This document shows, in pieces, positions 24,955 to 37,300 of a stretch of DNA of 64,000 bases. The notes beneath the pieces were generated by a model. That model had not been told where the DNA came from and searched no databases. It worked only from the letters and a program-made list of their open reading frames with translations. Positions within the stretch are counted from its first letter, which is position 1. Every line of letters begins with the position of its first letter. The DNA is taken from assembly GCA_026874595.1 (NCBI GenBank), contig CM049310.1, forward strand, positions 45,169,058 through 45,233,057, written 5' to 3'. The DNA comes from Sipunculus nudus (lineage: Eukaryota > Annelida > Sipuncula > Golfingiida > Sipunculidae). A program made the translations under genes and the position numbers.

Positions 24955-26992
24955 CCCTTAGCAAAATGAAAAGTTTGCCGCTGCTTTGCTGCAACTGTGC
25001 TGCAAAGCAGCAGAAACCAAAATAGGCTGCAAGAAGAGTGTGCAGCAAATCTAAATTGTGTGCTGGAAGGTTGCGGGAAGGTTGCGGCTAGCCGCAGTCC
25101 CATGGAGTATCCGAATACTGTGTGCAGCAAGGCTGCGGGAGGGTTGCGGCTAGCCGCAGTCCTATAAAGTTGCCTAAATGCTGTGTGCAGGAGGGCTGCG
25201 GGAGGGTTGCGGTTAGCCGCAGCCTTTTTCAGTTTTATTTGCTCTACTTTTCTTGTCTTTCCCTGCTCTGATTGGCTAAACTGATTTTGGAGGGAAAGGC
25301 AGCCATTTTTGCAAAATTGGGAAAAGACAGTGCTTTGTTAGCTCTTGTAAAAATATGAAGATCTGTGCCAAATAGCTAAAGTAAGAGTAACATTCAACAG
25401 ATCCAGCATGTTCAGAGGACTCATTGGATTAATTAGAACATACAATCACTTGATGGGAGGACAAAGAAAGGGTGTTTTGTTACTACCACCAGTAAGTTTG
25501 AACTACATATTTGTACCCCAAGGGCTGCCGCAGCAAGAATTGACAAGTGCTACCAAGCACTGATAAGAGTGATTTTTCATCAGTAATTCTGTCAGTTTTC
25601 CTTTGTTATTTAGTGCTTATACCTGTTAAGAAAATAAGATAATGTTATTATCATGCTTTCCCTTATCATATGACATATTTATCGAAGGATACAAGAAAAA
25701 AGATTTAAAAAAATCCACCCACCCACACTAATTCCAAAAAAAAAAGTGCAAAGAGAACCATATCTTTTTTTGGCCTTACTGGTATTTTGTGTATTTAAAA
25801 TTAAAAAAGTGCATAAGTTAAATTTATTTCATGCCAAGAGGATGTTTGGACCAAGTTCACCCGTCGCCCGAACGCGACTCGGGACAGGCAACATGGTGGA
25901 CCACCCAGAACGAAAGATCAACAAGTGACACAAACACTGAAAGAAGTTGTTACCTCTCATATATACAAAAAATTGTGTATGCATTATTCCCTTGTATGAA
26001 TCTTGTAGCTTAATGTTGCCCAAATATTAATATTATTTTTGGATCATTACCAGAAACTCACAGTGCTGACTGTACAACTTGTACTGCAGTGTAGTCTACA
26101 CGCAAAGTGACAGAAGGAAACTAATATTTCTCATCATAAAGTTAATTGTATGTTCACAAAGTGATCATATCCCCATGTGGACATGTTTGATGAAGTACTG
26201 ATGTGCCCTTTTTTGGTTTTATGTTTAAAAATGCTGATAAATTGCAGTTAAATGTCAGAAGTGGCAGCCGCTTGGCAGAGGATAATAGAAGTTTTCAATA
26301 AAATTTATATTGTAAACATATCTCATTTGCAAACATCATAAAATTTCTCTTATTTTTAATTGAAAGCAATATAAAAACATTGTATTTCTTGCCACAACAT
26401 CACTTAAATAAAAATTAAGTACATATTAAAAGAAGACTGCGGGAAGTGTGCAAGAAGGCTGCAGCAGTGTGAGAGAAGGCTGCGGGAAGTGTGCAAGAAA
26501 GGCTGCGGGAAGTGTGCGAGAAGGCTGCGGGAAGTGTGCGGAAAGTATGCAAGAAGGCTGCGAGAAGGCTGCGGGAAGTGTGAGAGGCTGGGTAAAGTGT
26601 GCAAGAAAGGCTGCGGGAAGTGTGCGAGAAGGCTGCGGGAAGTGTGCGGGAAGTGTGCCAAAAGGCTGCGGGAAGTGTGAGAGGCTGCTGGAAGTGTGCA
26701 AGAAAGGCTACGGGAAGTGTGCGAGAAAGGCTGCGGGAAGTGTGCGAGAAGGCTGCTGGAAGTGTGCGAGAAGGCTGCAGGAAGTGTGCGGAAAGGCTGC
26801 AGGAAGGCTGCGGGAAAAGGGCTGCGGGTAAGCTGCTGGAAAAGGGCTGCGGGAACATAGGTTGCAGCAAGCCTGCAGCAAGGTTGCTGCAAACTAATTT
26901 GCATGGCAAATCATGACCTTGCTGCAAGGTTGCTGCAAAGCTGCAGCAGGTTTGCAGCAACAGTGCGCGGCAAGCTCTATTTTTGCTAAGGG
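24955..26992. mobile_element. J1, 2.0-kb element with CCCTTAGCAAAA inverted repeats and GC-rich satellites
   Basis: Termini CCCTTAGCAAAA (24955-24966) and TTTTGCTAAGGG (26981-26992) are perfect inverted repeats, extended by related subterminal sequence rich in ttgctgcaa. Removal restores family A core (tagctcttt to ttatcatacgcaaaact), with TT present on both sides, so it is a clean insertion with at most a 2-bp duplication. The interior has three ~62-bp units with gttgcggctagccgcag (25070-25225), a mixed-composition centre, and a long minisatellite (26432-26835). No transposase seen. Superfamily not assigned. Confidence 0.8.
26432..26835. repeat. G-skewed minisatellite inside J1
   Basis: About 20 units of a 19-22 bp motif, gctgcgggaagtgtgcgaga. 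Because the repeat lacks stops, it yields overlapping ORFs on both strands (for example 26415-27074 minus, 26448-26831 plus); these are not treated as genes. Strong G over C on the + strand. Confidence 0.95.
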
Positions 26993-28171
26993 TTATCATA
27001 CGCAAAACTAGTGGCGCCACCTGCAACCATTTTTCACAGCATCCCTCTGTTTGTCTGCAGTGGGATAAAATCACTCATGTCTCGGCTATGGTTTGACATA
27101 TCTGCCTAAAATTTTGCAGGTTTATACATCCTGGACAGCTCTCTTGATTTTATGACAGGTGGCGCCACCTACATTCTAGTTTACGCTGCAGACATCCAAG
27201 ATCATATCTCGGGAACCGTTTGACTGATTCCATGTGTATAGATCTCACATAGCTCTTTAGCATACACAAAACTGGTGGTGCCACCTGCAACCATTTTTGC
27301 ACAGCGTCCGTCTGTTTGTCTGGCACGGGCTAAAACCACTCATATACATGTAGTGGTTTGACTTATTTGGCTTAAATTTTGCATATGTATCCAACTTGGA
27401 CAGCTTTCTGGATTTTGTGGTAGGTGGTGCAACCTACATATATACACATTTCGGCTGCAGACATCCATGCTAATATGCAACACTTCACTCTATTTCCCTT
27501 TGCCACTAAATCCATGCCTCACCTCACCCGTTCCACTCTGATTTTGGCGGATACATGTAGTAGCTTGTTGACTACCTGTATTCTAGCTATATATTTATTA
27601 ATCATAGTAAAGCGCTATATGGGAGGACAAAACAGTCAATTGTCAACAGGTGCTGCAAATGTTTTACGCGAGGCAATAATTTACGGTAATGGGTCATCCA
27701 TGGCCAGGTTAGGGCTTATGCCAAGGATAGTTTATTTAAGTTGCATTTCTTTTAATGTTGGGATGCTACTCAGACATATAAAAACAATTTTTTTAGCAAT
27801 ATAAATATTTTTAATAGTCACCCTAGTACTACATTCATATCAGTAATGGCGATTCCTTTGATAACACTAAAAAAGGTACATTGTTCTTGTTGTTCCATTC
27901 AATACGGTCATGTCATAACAAGGCGAGATGGCGACCGGCACAAAAATGCCAGCCTGACAGCTGAGCTCCAAGGTTTGTTTTTTCAAAATTATACAGTAAA
28001 AAAAATAATTAAGATTTTCAGAAAATTATGTTTATGAAATAAAACAGATTCCGAATTATTTGAGAAAATATGGTATATGTCACACATACTTGAAAAGTAC
28101 AGTCCAGCATGGAAGCATTATACCTGATGTATATCTCATTGCACAGGTCTGCATTAGGCCTGTAGGCCTTG

Positions 28172-28929
28172 TTGTTTTTCTGTTCAAAAGCTATCATGAA
28201 AAGGTATGCAAGAGTTTCAATGATATTTGAGGAAAACTTGCAGAAGATAGTGGAAAAAAGCTAGTTAATAATTTGTATTTAGACATATCATATGTGGCTA
28301 CAGCATAAATTGTTTTTAAAAGGAACTCCCACAGGAAATGATACCTGATGAAAGAATTTTGTGTTATGCAAAAAAAATGTCTGAGGCAAGGGATATCTCA
28401 TTAACGTTCTGTTGGCAGAAGTAATCCATCTTGTGTACCTTCTAGCTAAGGTTTATGTTTAGGATGGTTTCCTTTACCTTGTTTATTCTTCCAACCCGAC
28501 ATTTTGTTTGACATGCACAGGGGCAGATCCCAGAACAAGTGAACCCTGAGATCAATAGGTTTTGATTAAACTGTATGAACAGTGATGTCCGGGAGAGTCT
28601 GGGTGGCGGTGTCAGGACAACTGAGGTGTTGTTTCCTGGACTCCAGTGCATACAAAGTGGCTCCTTGCTACTTGTCAGGGCAAAGAACTGCCTAGAAACA
28701 GGGAATCTAAGAAAGGTATATATCTCTGATCAGTGATAAAAGTAAAAATCAGGTCTCCCAGTCTGTTCTAGTCACTAGTCTGTGCTCTGCATGTGTAATT
28801 TAAATTCTGTCTGCAGAAGAGACCAATCAACACGAGCAGAGACCATTCATTATTCATCAAGATAAACTTGAATATTCAGTCAACACTTACTTATCTTAAG
28901 ACCCACCTTTCCATGAATTTTACTGGCAG
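28172..28929. other. Unique intronic sequence
   Basis: No gene, element end or tandem repeat recognised. Confidence 0.5.
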
Positions 28930-29010
28930 TAAACCCAATAATTTTGACATGACCTGTGACATCCAGGTTTTAATACGTACACAAATTGGCAGCCCCCATC
29001 AGTGTTTTTT
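28930..29010. repeat. K3, partial copy of dispersed repeat K
   Basis: Matches K1 in ggttttaat, gtacacaaa and tggcagcccccat. It is cut off by the head of D2. Confidence 0.6.
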
Positions 29011-29440
29011 AGCTCAGCTGACTGTAAGTCAACTGAGGTATAGGAATGGCGTTTTGTCTGTTGTCCGTCGGGCCTTTTGAGTGTCCTGTTGTCTGTTAGC
29101 AAGGCACAAATCATTACCACTGGTCCTAGAAAATTGTAATTGAACATCCAGGGAGGTCAATAAAAAATCCCCTTGGAAACCTGAAATTAGGTCACTGCAA
29201 CCTATATCCACCGAGCTATGGGGCTTGAAAGTAACCCCAGAATAAAAAAAAAATTGATACAAAACCTTCAGTATCTTGATAATTAATGCATGGCTTGTCA
29301 TGAATCTTGCCTTATGTGAAGACATTCCTGGGGTTTCACATTTGTTGCTTGTTGAAAAAATGGTCAAGTCAGATGAATTTCGGTTAAGTGCTATGGGATA
29401 GCAATATAATAAAAAAAAATTAACTTTTCACCTGAAATAT
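29011..29440 (+). mobile_element. D2, truncated family D element
   Basis: The head AGCTCAGCTGACTGTAAGTC follows six Ts, then tgtctgttgtccgtcgg. The body (ctagaa, gggaggtcaataaaaaatc, gaaattaggtcactgc) matches D5 at 55837, defining a subfamily. No CTTG end was found; the 3' limit is approximate. Confidence 0.7.
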
Positions 29441-30448
29441 TCTGAAATGCTCGTTTTTGGAGCCTGCTGGTACTCAAACTTGACAATTAATATGTCCAAC
29501 TGTCCTGGTTTAAGCCTGGTACACCATTGTTGTAAGTCTCTTGGACAACTCTCGCACAGCTAGGCATTTCTGAATCATTTATTTTGATTAGAAAATTTTA
29601 TATCAGCTCAATTTCTTGAATTTGCACAGGTATCATGGACCTAAGATGCTTGTACATGTATTTGAATTATATGTTACATGTGTTCAGATTTTATTTGCTC
29701 TTTTTTAACAGATTTTAATATTTAACTATGTAGTTTGGGATTAGTAGCTTTCAAGCTCAGTTGGCTTCAGGTCTCATCAAAATACAAGGAGAGAAGATGC
29801 TTTTAAATGCCATTATTTACAAAGGATATTCATCTGATCATGAAATGCTCTTTAAATACCTACAGGCCAAGGAAACCACCATGAACAGACTAAAGATATT
29901 AAGGTTTCATGTGGATCTTGAAAGCTTGTGGTGTCTAGATATTAAACAGGGTTGTTCTGTACAATATATTGACTAGTCAAGGGATGTTGAGGTCAGACTG
30001 CTTATAGATATAAGACCAGGGGGCATGGATATTATTGGCATTCTCTAATGGTTGTTCAACATATCAGCTAAGCTGTCACAAAGGCCACCATTTGTGAGAG
30101 AACATTGTCACAATGGGCCCATCAAGAAAATTTGCTAGTTGCCCAGGACTCCAGCATCAGCTGATGCTATTACCATAGCTGTACCAATTATTGTAGAAGG
30201 TCTCCCATGTAAGCAACAGAACAGCAGATTCTAGCCCCTGTTAATAAGGAAATGGAGGCATTTAAAAAGTATTTTTATCTTTGCATATCAAATAGCAGTT
30301 GTAAAATGGTAAAGCTTAATTAATAGCCATTAAAATATTACACTGTATTCAGCACACTGTTTAATAAGCAGTTGCAAAATAGTGCAAGTTTTACTTAATG
30401 CATAATAAAGGTCATTATTCACTAAAACGAAAGATTAATGCTATCATT
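29441..30448. other. Unique intronic sequence
   Basis: No gene or repeat recognised. A 71-aa ORF at 29761-29976 (MASGLIKIQGEKM...) has no known domain and no splice or homology support. Confidence 0.5.
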
Positions 30449-33347
30449 GTATCCCCAGACAAAGTCGGGGGATACTATGTTTTCATACCGGTCCCGCCGC
30501 CCCCACGGCCGCATATAAATCTTGTTGGCACGATAACCCAAAAAATATTTCACAGAACTTTACCAAACTTGGTATATGTATAGATATGGGTAAGAGGACA
30601 ACGCCTATTTAAATTGAGGTCATGACCTTTACTAGGAGAGTGTCCTTGACCTTGAATAGGTCCAATTTTGGGGAAAATCACACAAATTCTTTAATAACTC
30701 AAGAAATCTTGCATGGATTTATCCCAAAATCAAGTTGATGGAAGATCATGGATAGGGTTGTCATGTTCCAGAAACTGGTGGCGCCACCTATTATTCTTTA
30801 CTTGTTTTCGTGCCGTTTAATACCCCCAAAATTGCCACCTTACAGTACTGTGAGCATTATAAGTCAAAAACTAACAGATAGATTTCTTGTATATCATGCA
30901 TATACATAGGTATGGGTTATGGGATGATGTTTATTTAAATTGGGGTCATGACCTCTCCTATGATAGTGGCCTTGACCTTGAATATTGCCATATATGGTGA
31001 AAATCACACACCTCTTATGATATCTCCAGTGTTGATAGCCATATGGATTTCAAACATCACTTATGTATGGCCCATCACTAAAGTAAGAACCCTATAGGTT
31101 CTAGGGTCATGAAGTCAAAGGTCAAGGTCACTGGACTGGCATTTTAAAAGATACTGTGGATGCATTTTAAGCCAAACTTTCATCCCAGGTCTTCCATCTT
31201 GAATATATAGCTCACTTGCCAGTAGTGGATGATCCATATAAATTTTAGGGTCACAAGGTCAAAGGTCAAGGCCACAGAAGCTATCTGTCCAAAAATTAGT
31301 TTCTGGATGATAATTCCTGCTTTTATTGTATGTATTGATTTCAAATTTGACTTATATATGTCCCATTGAAAAAGCAAGACTCCAGTTGATTTTGGGGTCA
31401 TAAGGTCAAAGGTCAAGGTCACAGGACACATCTTTATAAAGATTGTTGATGCATTTTCAGCCAAACATTTCATCTCAGACCTTTCATCTTGTACATATAA
31501 GTCATCTGCCAATAGAGGAAGACCCCTATCAGTTTTGTGGTCACAAGGTCAAAGGTGAAGGTCACAGGAGCCATCTGTCCAAAAATTAGTTCCTGGATGA
31601 TAATTCCTGCTTTTATTGATGTATGGATTTCAAACTTGACTTGTATATGTCTCATTGGAAAAGCAAAACCCAAATTGATTTTGGGTCATGAGGTCAAAGG
31701 TCAAGGTCACAGGACACTTCTTTAAAAAGATTGTGGATGCATTTTCAGCCAAACATTTCATCTCAGATCTTTCATTTTGCACATATAGTTCACCTGCCAA
31801 GAGGGGAAGAACCCTATCAATTTAGAGGTCACAAGGTCAAAGGTGAAGGTCACAGGAGCCATCTGTCCAAAAATTAGTTTCTGGATGATAATTCCTGCTT
31901 TTATTGATGTATGGATTTCAAACTTGACTTGTATTTGACCCATTGGAAAAGCAAGAACCGAATTGATTTTGGGGTCATGAGGTCAAAGGTCAGGGTCACA
32001 GGAAACCTCTTTAAAAAGATTGTGGATGCATTTTTTGCCAAACAATTCATCTCAGATCTTTCATCTTGCACATTTAGTTCATCTGCCAAGAGTGGAAGAC
32101 CCCTATCAATTTTGAGGTCACAAGGTCAAAGGTGAAGGTCACAGGAGCCATCTGTCCAAAAATTAGTTTCTGAATGATAATTCCATCTTTTATTGATGTT
32201 TGGATTTCAAACTTGACTTGTATATGTCCCATTGGAAAAGCAAGACCCAAATTGATTTTGGGGTCATGAGGTCAAAGGTCAAGGTCACAGGACACATCTT
32301 TAAAAAGATGTGGATGCATTTTCAGCCAAACATTTCATCTCAGATCTTTCATCTTGCACATATAGTTCTCCTGCCAAGAGAGGAAGAACACTATCAATTT
32401 TGAGGTCACAAGGTCAAAGGTGAAAGTCACAGGAGCCATCTGTCCAAAAATATTAGTTTCTGGATAATAATTCCTGCTTTATTGATGTATAGATTTCAAA
32501 CTTGACTTGCGTGTGTCTCATTGGAAAAGCAAGACCCAAATTGAGTTTTGGGTCATGAGGTCAAAGGTCAGGGTCACAGGAAACCTCTTTAAAAAGATTG
32601 TGGATGCATTTTCGGCCAAACAATTCATCTCAGATCTTTCATCTTGCACATATAGTTCATCTGCCAAGAGTGGAAGACCCCTATCAATTTTGAGGTCACA
32701 AGGTCAAAGGTGAAGGTCACAGGAGCCATCTGTCCAAAAATTAGTTTCTGAATGATAATTCCATCTTTTATTGATGTTTGGATTTCAAACTTGACTTGTA
32801 TATGTCCCATTGGAAAAGCAAGACCCAAATTGATTTTGGGGGTCATGAGGTCAAAGGTCAAGGTCACAGGACACATCTTTAAAAAGATGTGGATGCATTT
32901 TCAGCCAAACATTTCATCTCAGATCTTTCATCTTGCACATATAGTTCTCCTGCCAAGAGAGGAAGAACACTATCAATTTTGAGGTCACAAGGTCAAAGGT
33001 GAAAGTCACAGGAGCCATCTGTCCAAAAATATTAGTTTCTGGATGATAATTCCTGCTTTATTGATGTATAGATTTCAAACTTGACTTGCGTGTGTCGCAT
33101 TAGAAAAGCAAGACCCAAATTGATTTTAGGGTCATGAGATCAAAGTTCAAGGTCATAGGACACATCTTTAAAAAGATCAAGGTCACAGGACCAACATCTT
33201 CAACAAGATTGTGGATTGTTAGATGGAAGAAACAATAAATATACCAAGTGTCAGTATATGCTGCTAAAAATGGGGGTCTATTCTTAAAGGGGGGGGCCTA
33301 CTATGTCTGGGGATACTCTGGCACTTGCGGTGCCAAGAAATGTCTAG
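30449..33347 (+). mobile_element. B1, family B hairpin-ended element with nuclear-receptor half-site array
   Basis: The head GTATCCCCAGACAAAGTC folds on GGGGGATAC (30449-30475). A leader to about 31015 includes a ggtggcgccacc palindrome at about 30778. The tandem core spans about 31020-33180. The inverted copy ctatgtctggggatac lies at 33301-33316, the hairpin TGGCAC-ttgcg-GTGCCA at 33319-33335 and the end CTAG at 33344-33347, followed by TT. ORFs in it are core-repeat translations. This is the cleanest complete example of the architecture. Confidence 0.9.
31295..33120 (+). repeat. ~289-bp tandem core of B1 with a 578-bp higher-order repeat
   Basis: Unit starts (attagttt) fall at 31295, 31585, 31873, 32162, 32452, 32740 and 33031, so the period is 288-291 bp. 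Alternate units share private variants: 32162 and 32740 have gaatgataattccatc, while 32452 and 33031 have tattgatgtatagatt. This indicates a later 578-bp duplication. Each unit holds two blocks of AGGTCA-type half-sites about 150 bp apart. Confidence 0.92.
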
Positions 33348-34382
33348 TTAAGATTTGTAAATGAGTAATGCTTTTACCACTGATATTAAGAGGTGTCAGG
33401 TCATTAAAGATGTAGATTTATGTTGTATTAGTTATAAAATTGTAGTGATAAAATAGAGGTTGTGCTGAAGCTAAATGCAAAGTTGAGATGATTAATCATT
33501 GTGAAAAGAAAAAACTTTGTGCTTTTCTGTTGATAATGACACCCTAAATCAATATGAATTATGTAGAATTGTGTAAGTTAAAAGATTACCATTACGGTTA
33601 ATCATATTTTTTATTACAACTACAAGGAAATGTTTCACTTTAGGCACAGAGGAAAGCATTTTTCATTGTCAAGATGATTAATGTCATCTTTGCCGTGGCA
33701 AGTCATTTTTTAAGCATCAGCATGTTTTGCTGACATGAAGATTGATAATTTCATGGAGCAGAATGGATGTAGGTCTTCCAGGTCAAACTGCGCTAGAATC
33801 TGCAACCATTATATTACCTGCAACAGGTGATTATGGGAAAAGCAGGTTTTGGGACATCTAGTTTTTGCGTATTTTTATTCCAGAATAGACTTGCTTGTGA
33901 ATCCTGCTGGATGACTAATCACAGTCCTGTGTTATATATATGTCTGCGAAAAGGAACGGCTTTCAGGTCATACTTGAGTTGGCACGGGCTGCCATTTCCA
34001 GTTCATCCCCTGTAATGTCTCGTGAAAATCTTGTCCTCAGCTGTCAAATTAATATCACATTACTGTACTTGAATTGATGTTCAGTCCCAGGTGTCTGCTA
34101 CCTCCCCCAGATTATTGCTTAGTAATGGATATGGAAATGGTTATTTTAGTCAGCTGTCACAACAGAAAAGAAGTAAATTCAGTATATACCTGGGAGCCAC
34201 ATGAAGTTCGAATAAACTACATAGTTACATGATGTTCTATCTATAATTCTTATTTCCGTATACCACAGGCATAGGAAGAGATTCCCAATTCATGCACTTA
34301 AAAAAATTAGATTGACTTTAACAGAGTAAAGGGACTTCTAGTACTGTATGATTGGCTCATTTCCTGGTTTGACACAGTTTTT
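33348..34382. other. Unique intronic sequence
   Basis: No gene or repeat recognised. Confidence 0.5.
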
Positions 34383-37300
34383 AGCTCAGCTGACTATTAG
34401 TCATCTGAGCTATAGTCGTGGTCCATTGTCAGTCGACCGTCCGTCTGTCCGTCCGTCCGTAGATGTGGCACGTTTTGAAACCGTAAGACCTAGGAATCCA
34501 AAATTAAGCATAATGTTAGATGTCCCCAAGATCTCCTACCAAGCTGAAAACTGGGTCTTTTCAACTTTGTTCCTTTGAGAAATTAAGGAAAAACCTCAAT
34601 TTTTAAAAACCTTTTTTCACACTTCAGGACTGTCTAATATGAAAACCACTCATCTGTTTATCCTCATATTTACCATAAATATTGCTCTATATAGTTCCTA
34701 TGTATATGCCAGAAACAAGGTCTTTATTATATAATTTGAAAAAGTTATGGGCTCAAACATAATGCATTTTGTAAAAAAATCAGGAAAGATATTTGATCAC
34801 TTAACACAAAACATGTTAAAGCTATGGACTTTTTTCCAGTAATATAACTTTAATTAATCAAAATTAAATTGAATACCCAAAATGAGATCAAAATCTTTTT
34901 AAATTTTTTAAAATATTAGCTTAAATATAAAATTGGTACCTTAAATTTTGCAAAAATTTGACCATGGCACATTTTCTTTTTGTAAGTATATTTAATTAAT
35001 TTTCACAGCTGGGATACATGTGGATTTAATCTGTTGAATTCTGAAATTTGAAAGTAAACTTAAAAATTATTCTAATTATTGAAGATTTTAGCTCAGCTGA
35101 CTATTTGTCATCTGAGCTATAGTCGTGGTCCATTGTCCGTCGTCCGTCTGTCTGTCCGTCCGTCCATCTCTCCGTCCGTCCGTCCGTCCATCCGTCCGTA
35201 GATGTGGCACGTTTTGAAACCGTGAGACCTAGGAATCCAAAATTCGGCATAAAGTTAGATGTCCCCAAGATCTACTACCAAGCCAAAAACTGGGTCTTTG
35301 CGACTTCGTTCCTTTGAGAAATTAAGGAAAAAACTCATATTTTTTTAAAATCCTTTTTTCACACTTCAGGACTGCCTAATATCAAAACCACTCATCTGTT
35401 TTTCCTCATATTTACCATAAATATTCTTCTATATAGTTTCTATGTACATGCCAGAAATTAAGTGTGTTAAGTATAAATTCTTTAAGTTATGGGCCCAAAC
35501 ATAATGGACTTTGTAAAAAATCAGGAAAAATATTTACTCACTTAACATGAAAAATTTTGAAACTAGAGTCTATTTTCCCAAGTATATAACTATGTTTAAT
35601 TAAGATTCAATTGTATACCAAAAATAAGATGAAAATCTTTTAAATTTTTTAAAATATTAGCAAAAATAAAAAATTGGTACCTTAAATTTTGCCCAACTTT
35701 GACCATGGCTCGTTTTTTTCTTGTAAGTACAGTTGATTTAATTTTCACAGCCAGTTTACATATGGATTTAATCTGATGAATTTTGAAATTTGATAGTATA
35801 AGCTTAAAAAATAGTCTAGCTATTGGAGTTTTTTAGAGGCCTTGATGTATTTGTATTTTCTAGCATCATGACCCCACTTTTGTTAACTACAACTTTGCCT
35901 GGTAATCCAAAAATTGGCATAATGTTAGATGTCTCCAAGATCTCCTTCCAAGCCAAAAACTGGGTCTCTGTGACTTTTTTCTTTGAGAAATTAAGGAAAA
36001 CCTCAATTTTTTTTATGAAAATCATTTTTACACTTCAGGAATGCCTAATATCAAAACCTAGGATCTGAATTAAAATTGCATATTCTTCCATACATTTCCT
36101 ATGTACATTCCAAAAATTAGGTCAGTATTGCGTAATTTGTTGAACTTATGGGCCCAAACATAATGCAACTTGAAAAAAAATAAGGAAATATATTTACTCT
36201 CTCAACATAATAATTCTTGAAGCTAGAGACTTTTTGTCAGGGATATAACTTCATTTAATCAAGATTCAATTGTACACCGAAAATTAGATCTGAATTTTGC
36301 CAGTTATTAGCATAAATATAAAATCAGTACCTTAAATTTGCCCAACTTTGGCCACGGCATGTTTTGTTTCCAGTATGTACTGTGGATTTTATATTCACAG
36401 CATGTACACACAAGGATTTAATCTGTTAAAATCTTGAATTTTAAAATAAAAGCTAAACAATTAGGCTAGGTATTGATTTTTTGTGGAGGCTCTTGTTGTA
36501 TTTCCTTACATTGTCAAGCAGCCAACTTAGGGGTCACTGTAGGTCATTCAGTATAGCTCACTGTGCCCAGGGTGTTGTTATGTAATCCCATCACTCCTGC
36601 AAGCCCTCTCTCTTTGTTGAGCTTATTCGGGCTGTCTGCAGTTAATACCACAGGGAGTCTCTCTCTCTCTCTCCCCCCCCCCCCCCCCCAACCACCACCA
36701 AATTCTGTTGACAGACCTGTACTATAAACAAGATGAATAATTACCCATTTTTCAGCAACCAGCAGTAACAACAGAGACTCCTCCCCCACCGACCCCTTCA
36801 AAACACAGGACTCATAAACAAGATGAATCTTATAATTTTAATGTTAAATTAATTATATTTGTTTAGACTTGGAAAATTTTAAATTTTTTTTAAAGATAAA
36901 AATGTTCAGGAATTGAATTCTAACATTCAAATGTGATAAAATATTATGATCTAACATAAATGCTAATTGACTAGATTTAAGAAGATATAAATACTTTGTA
37001 GCATTTGTCTCTCTTAAAGTTGGGTGGGCCTAGGTGTGAATAATACTATTAAACTTAGTTTTAAAATCAGAAATATTGGTCAAACTTTGTGGGAATAATT
37101 TTTAAATCATATGGCCATATATTTAACTATTGAAAACTTAATTTCTTCACATATTCTTTGTTTATGAAATGTAACTCTCATATAACACTTACCGTTGGCC
37201 CATTTTTCCCTTGGTGCATCATACAATGGTTTCAGGCCACAAGTTTATTACACAGTGCATATGTTTTAGCTTATGTCCATTATTCTATAATCTACAGAGT

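Larger units (their letters stand above)
24484..27586 (+). mobile_element. A6, 5'-truncated family A element nested in I1 and split by J1
   Basis: Begins inside the family A leader (cttacaccaattatcgggtc, as in A3 near 14428), so the head hairpin is missing. Core units carry gtggcgccacctgc at about 24693 and 27012. The inverted copy ctgattttggcggatac, the hairpin GTAGTAG-cttg-TTGACTAC and the end CTAG (27583-27586) are present. J1 interrupts at 24955. Confidence 0.78.
24363..28075. mobile_element. I1, TA-flanked inverted-repeat DNA transposon, enlarged by nested insertions
   Basis: A 32-nt inverted repeat with a single mismatch bounds it: 24359-24390 (catataccgtattttctc...) and 28048-28079. 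The outermost bases include TA on both sides, fitting a TA target duplication as in Tc1/mariner-like elements, although other superfamilies cannot be excluded. Own sequence is only about 0.6 kb: a left arm to ~24483 and a right arm from 27587. A6 fills the middle. Short ORFs in the right arm (27424-27804, 27846-28037) show no recognised transposase motif. Confidence 0.75.
22656..28171 (+). mobile_element. E4, decayed family E element, split by later insertions
   Basis: Diverged family E core runs from about 22675 (tatctcaaaacagcaggaactagcatcaccaaa-like) to about 23850, with agagttcactcagtacagcc near the end. A clean family E 3' end (gcacaggt, gcattaggcctgtaggcc, CTTG) lies at 28140-28171. Between them sit A-like relic sequence and I1 (24363-28075). 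Treating head and tail as one element is an inference; the 5' head itself is not recognisable. Confidence 0.5.

Noticed and set aside
26404-27074. Long overlapping ORFs on both strands (219, 166, 127, 105 aa) in the J1 minisatellite
   Set aside because: They are translations of a stop-free 19-22 bp repeat in several frames; no domain, and both strands are open at once.
29761-29976. 71-aa ORF in unique intron as a gene or alternative exon
   Set aside because: No recognised domain and no splice-site or homology support.
31295-33120. Regularly spaced repeats resembling a CRISPR array
   Set aside because: Units are 289-bp full tandem copies without unique spacers, inside a eukaryotic transposon.
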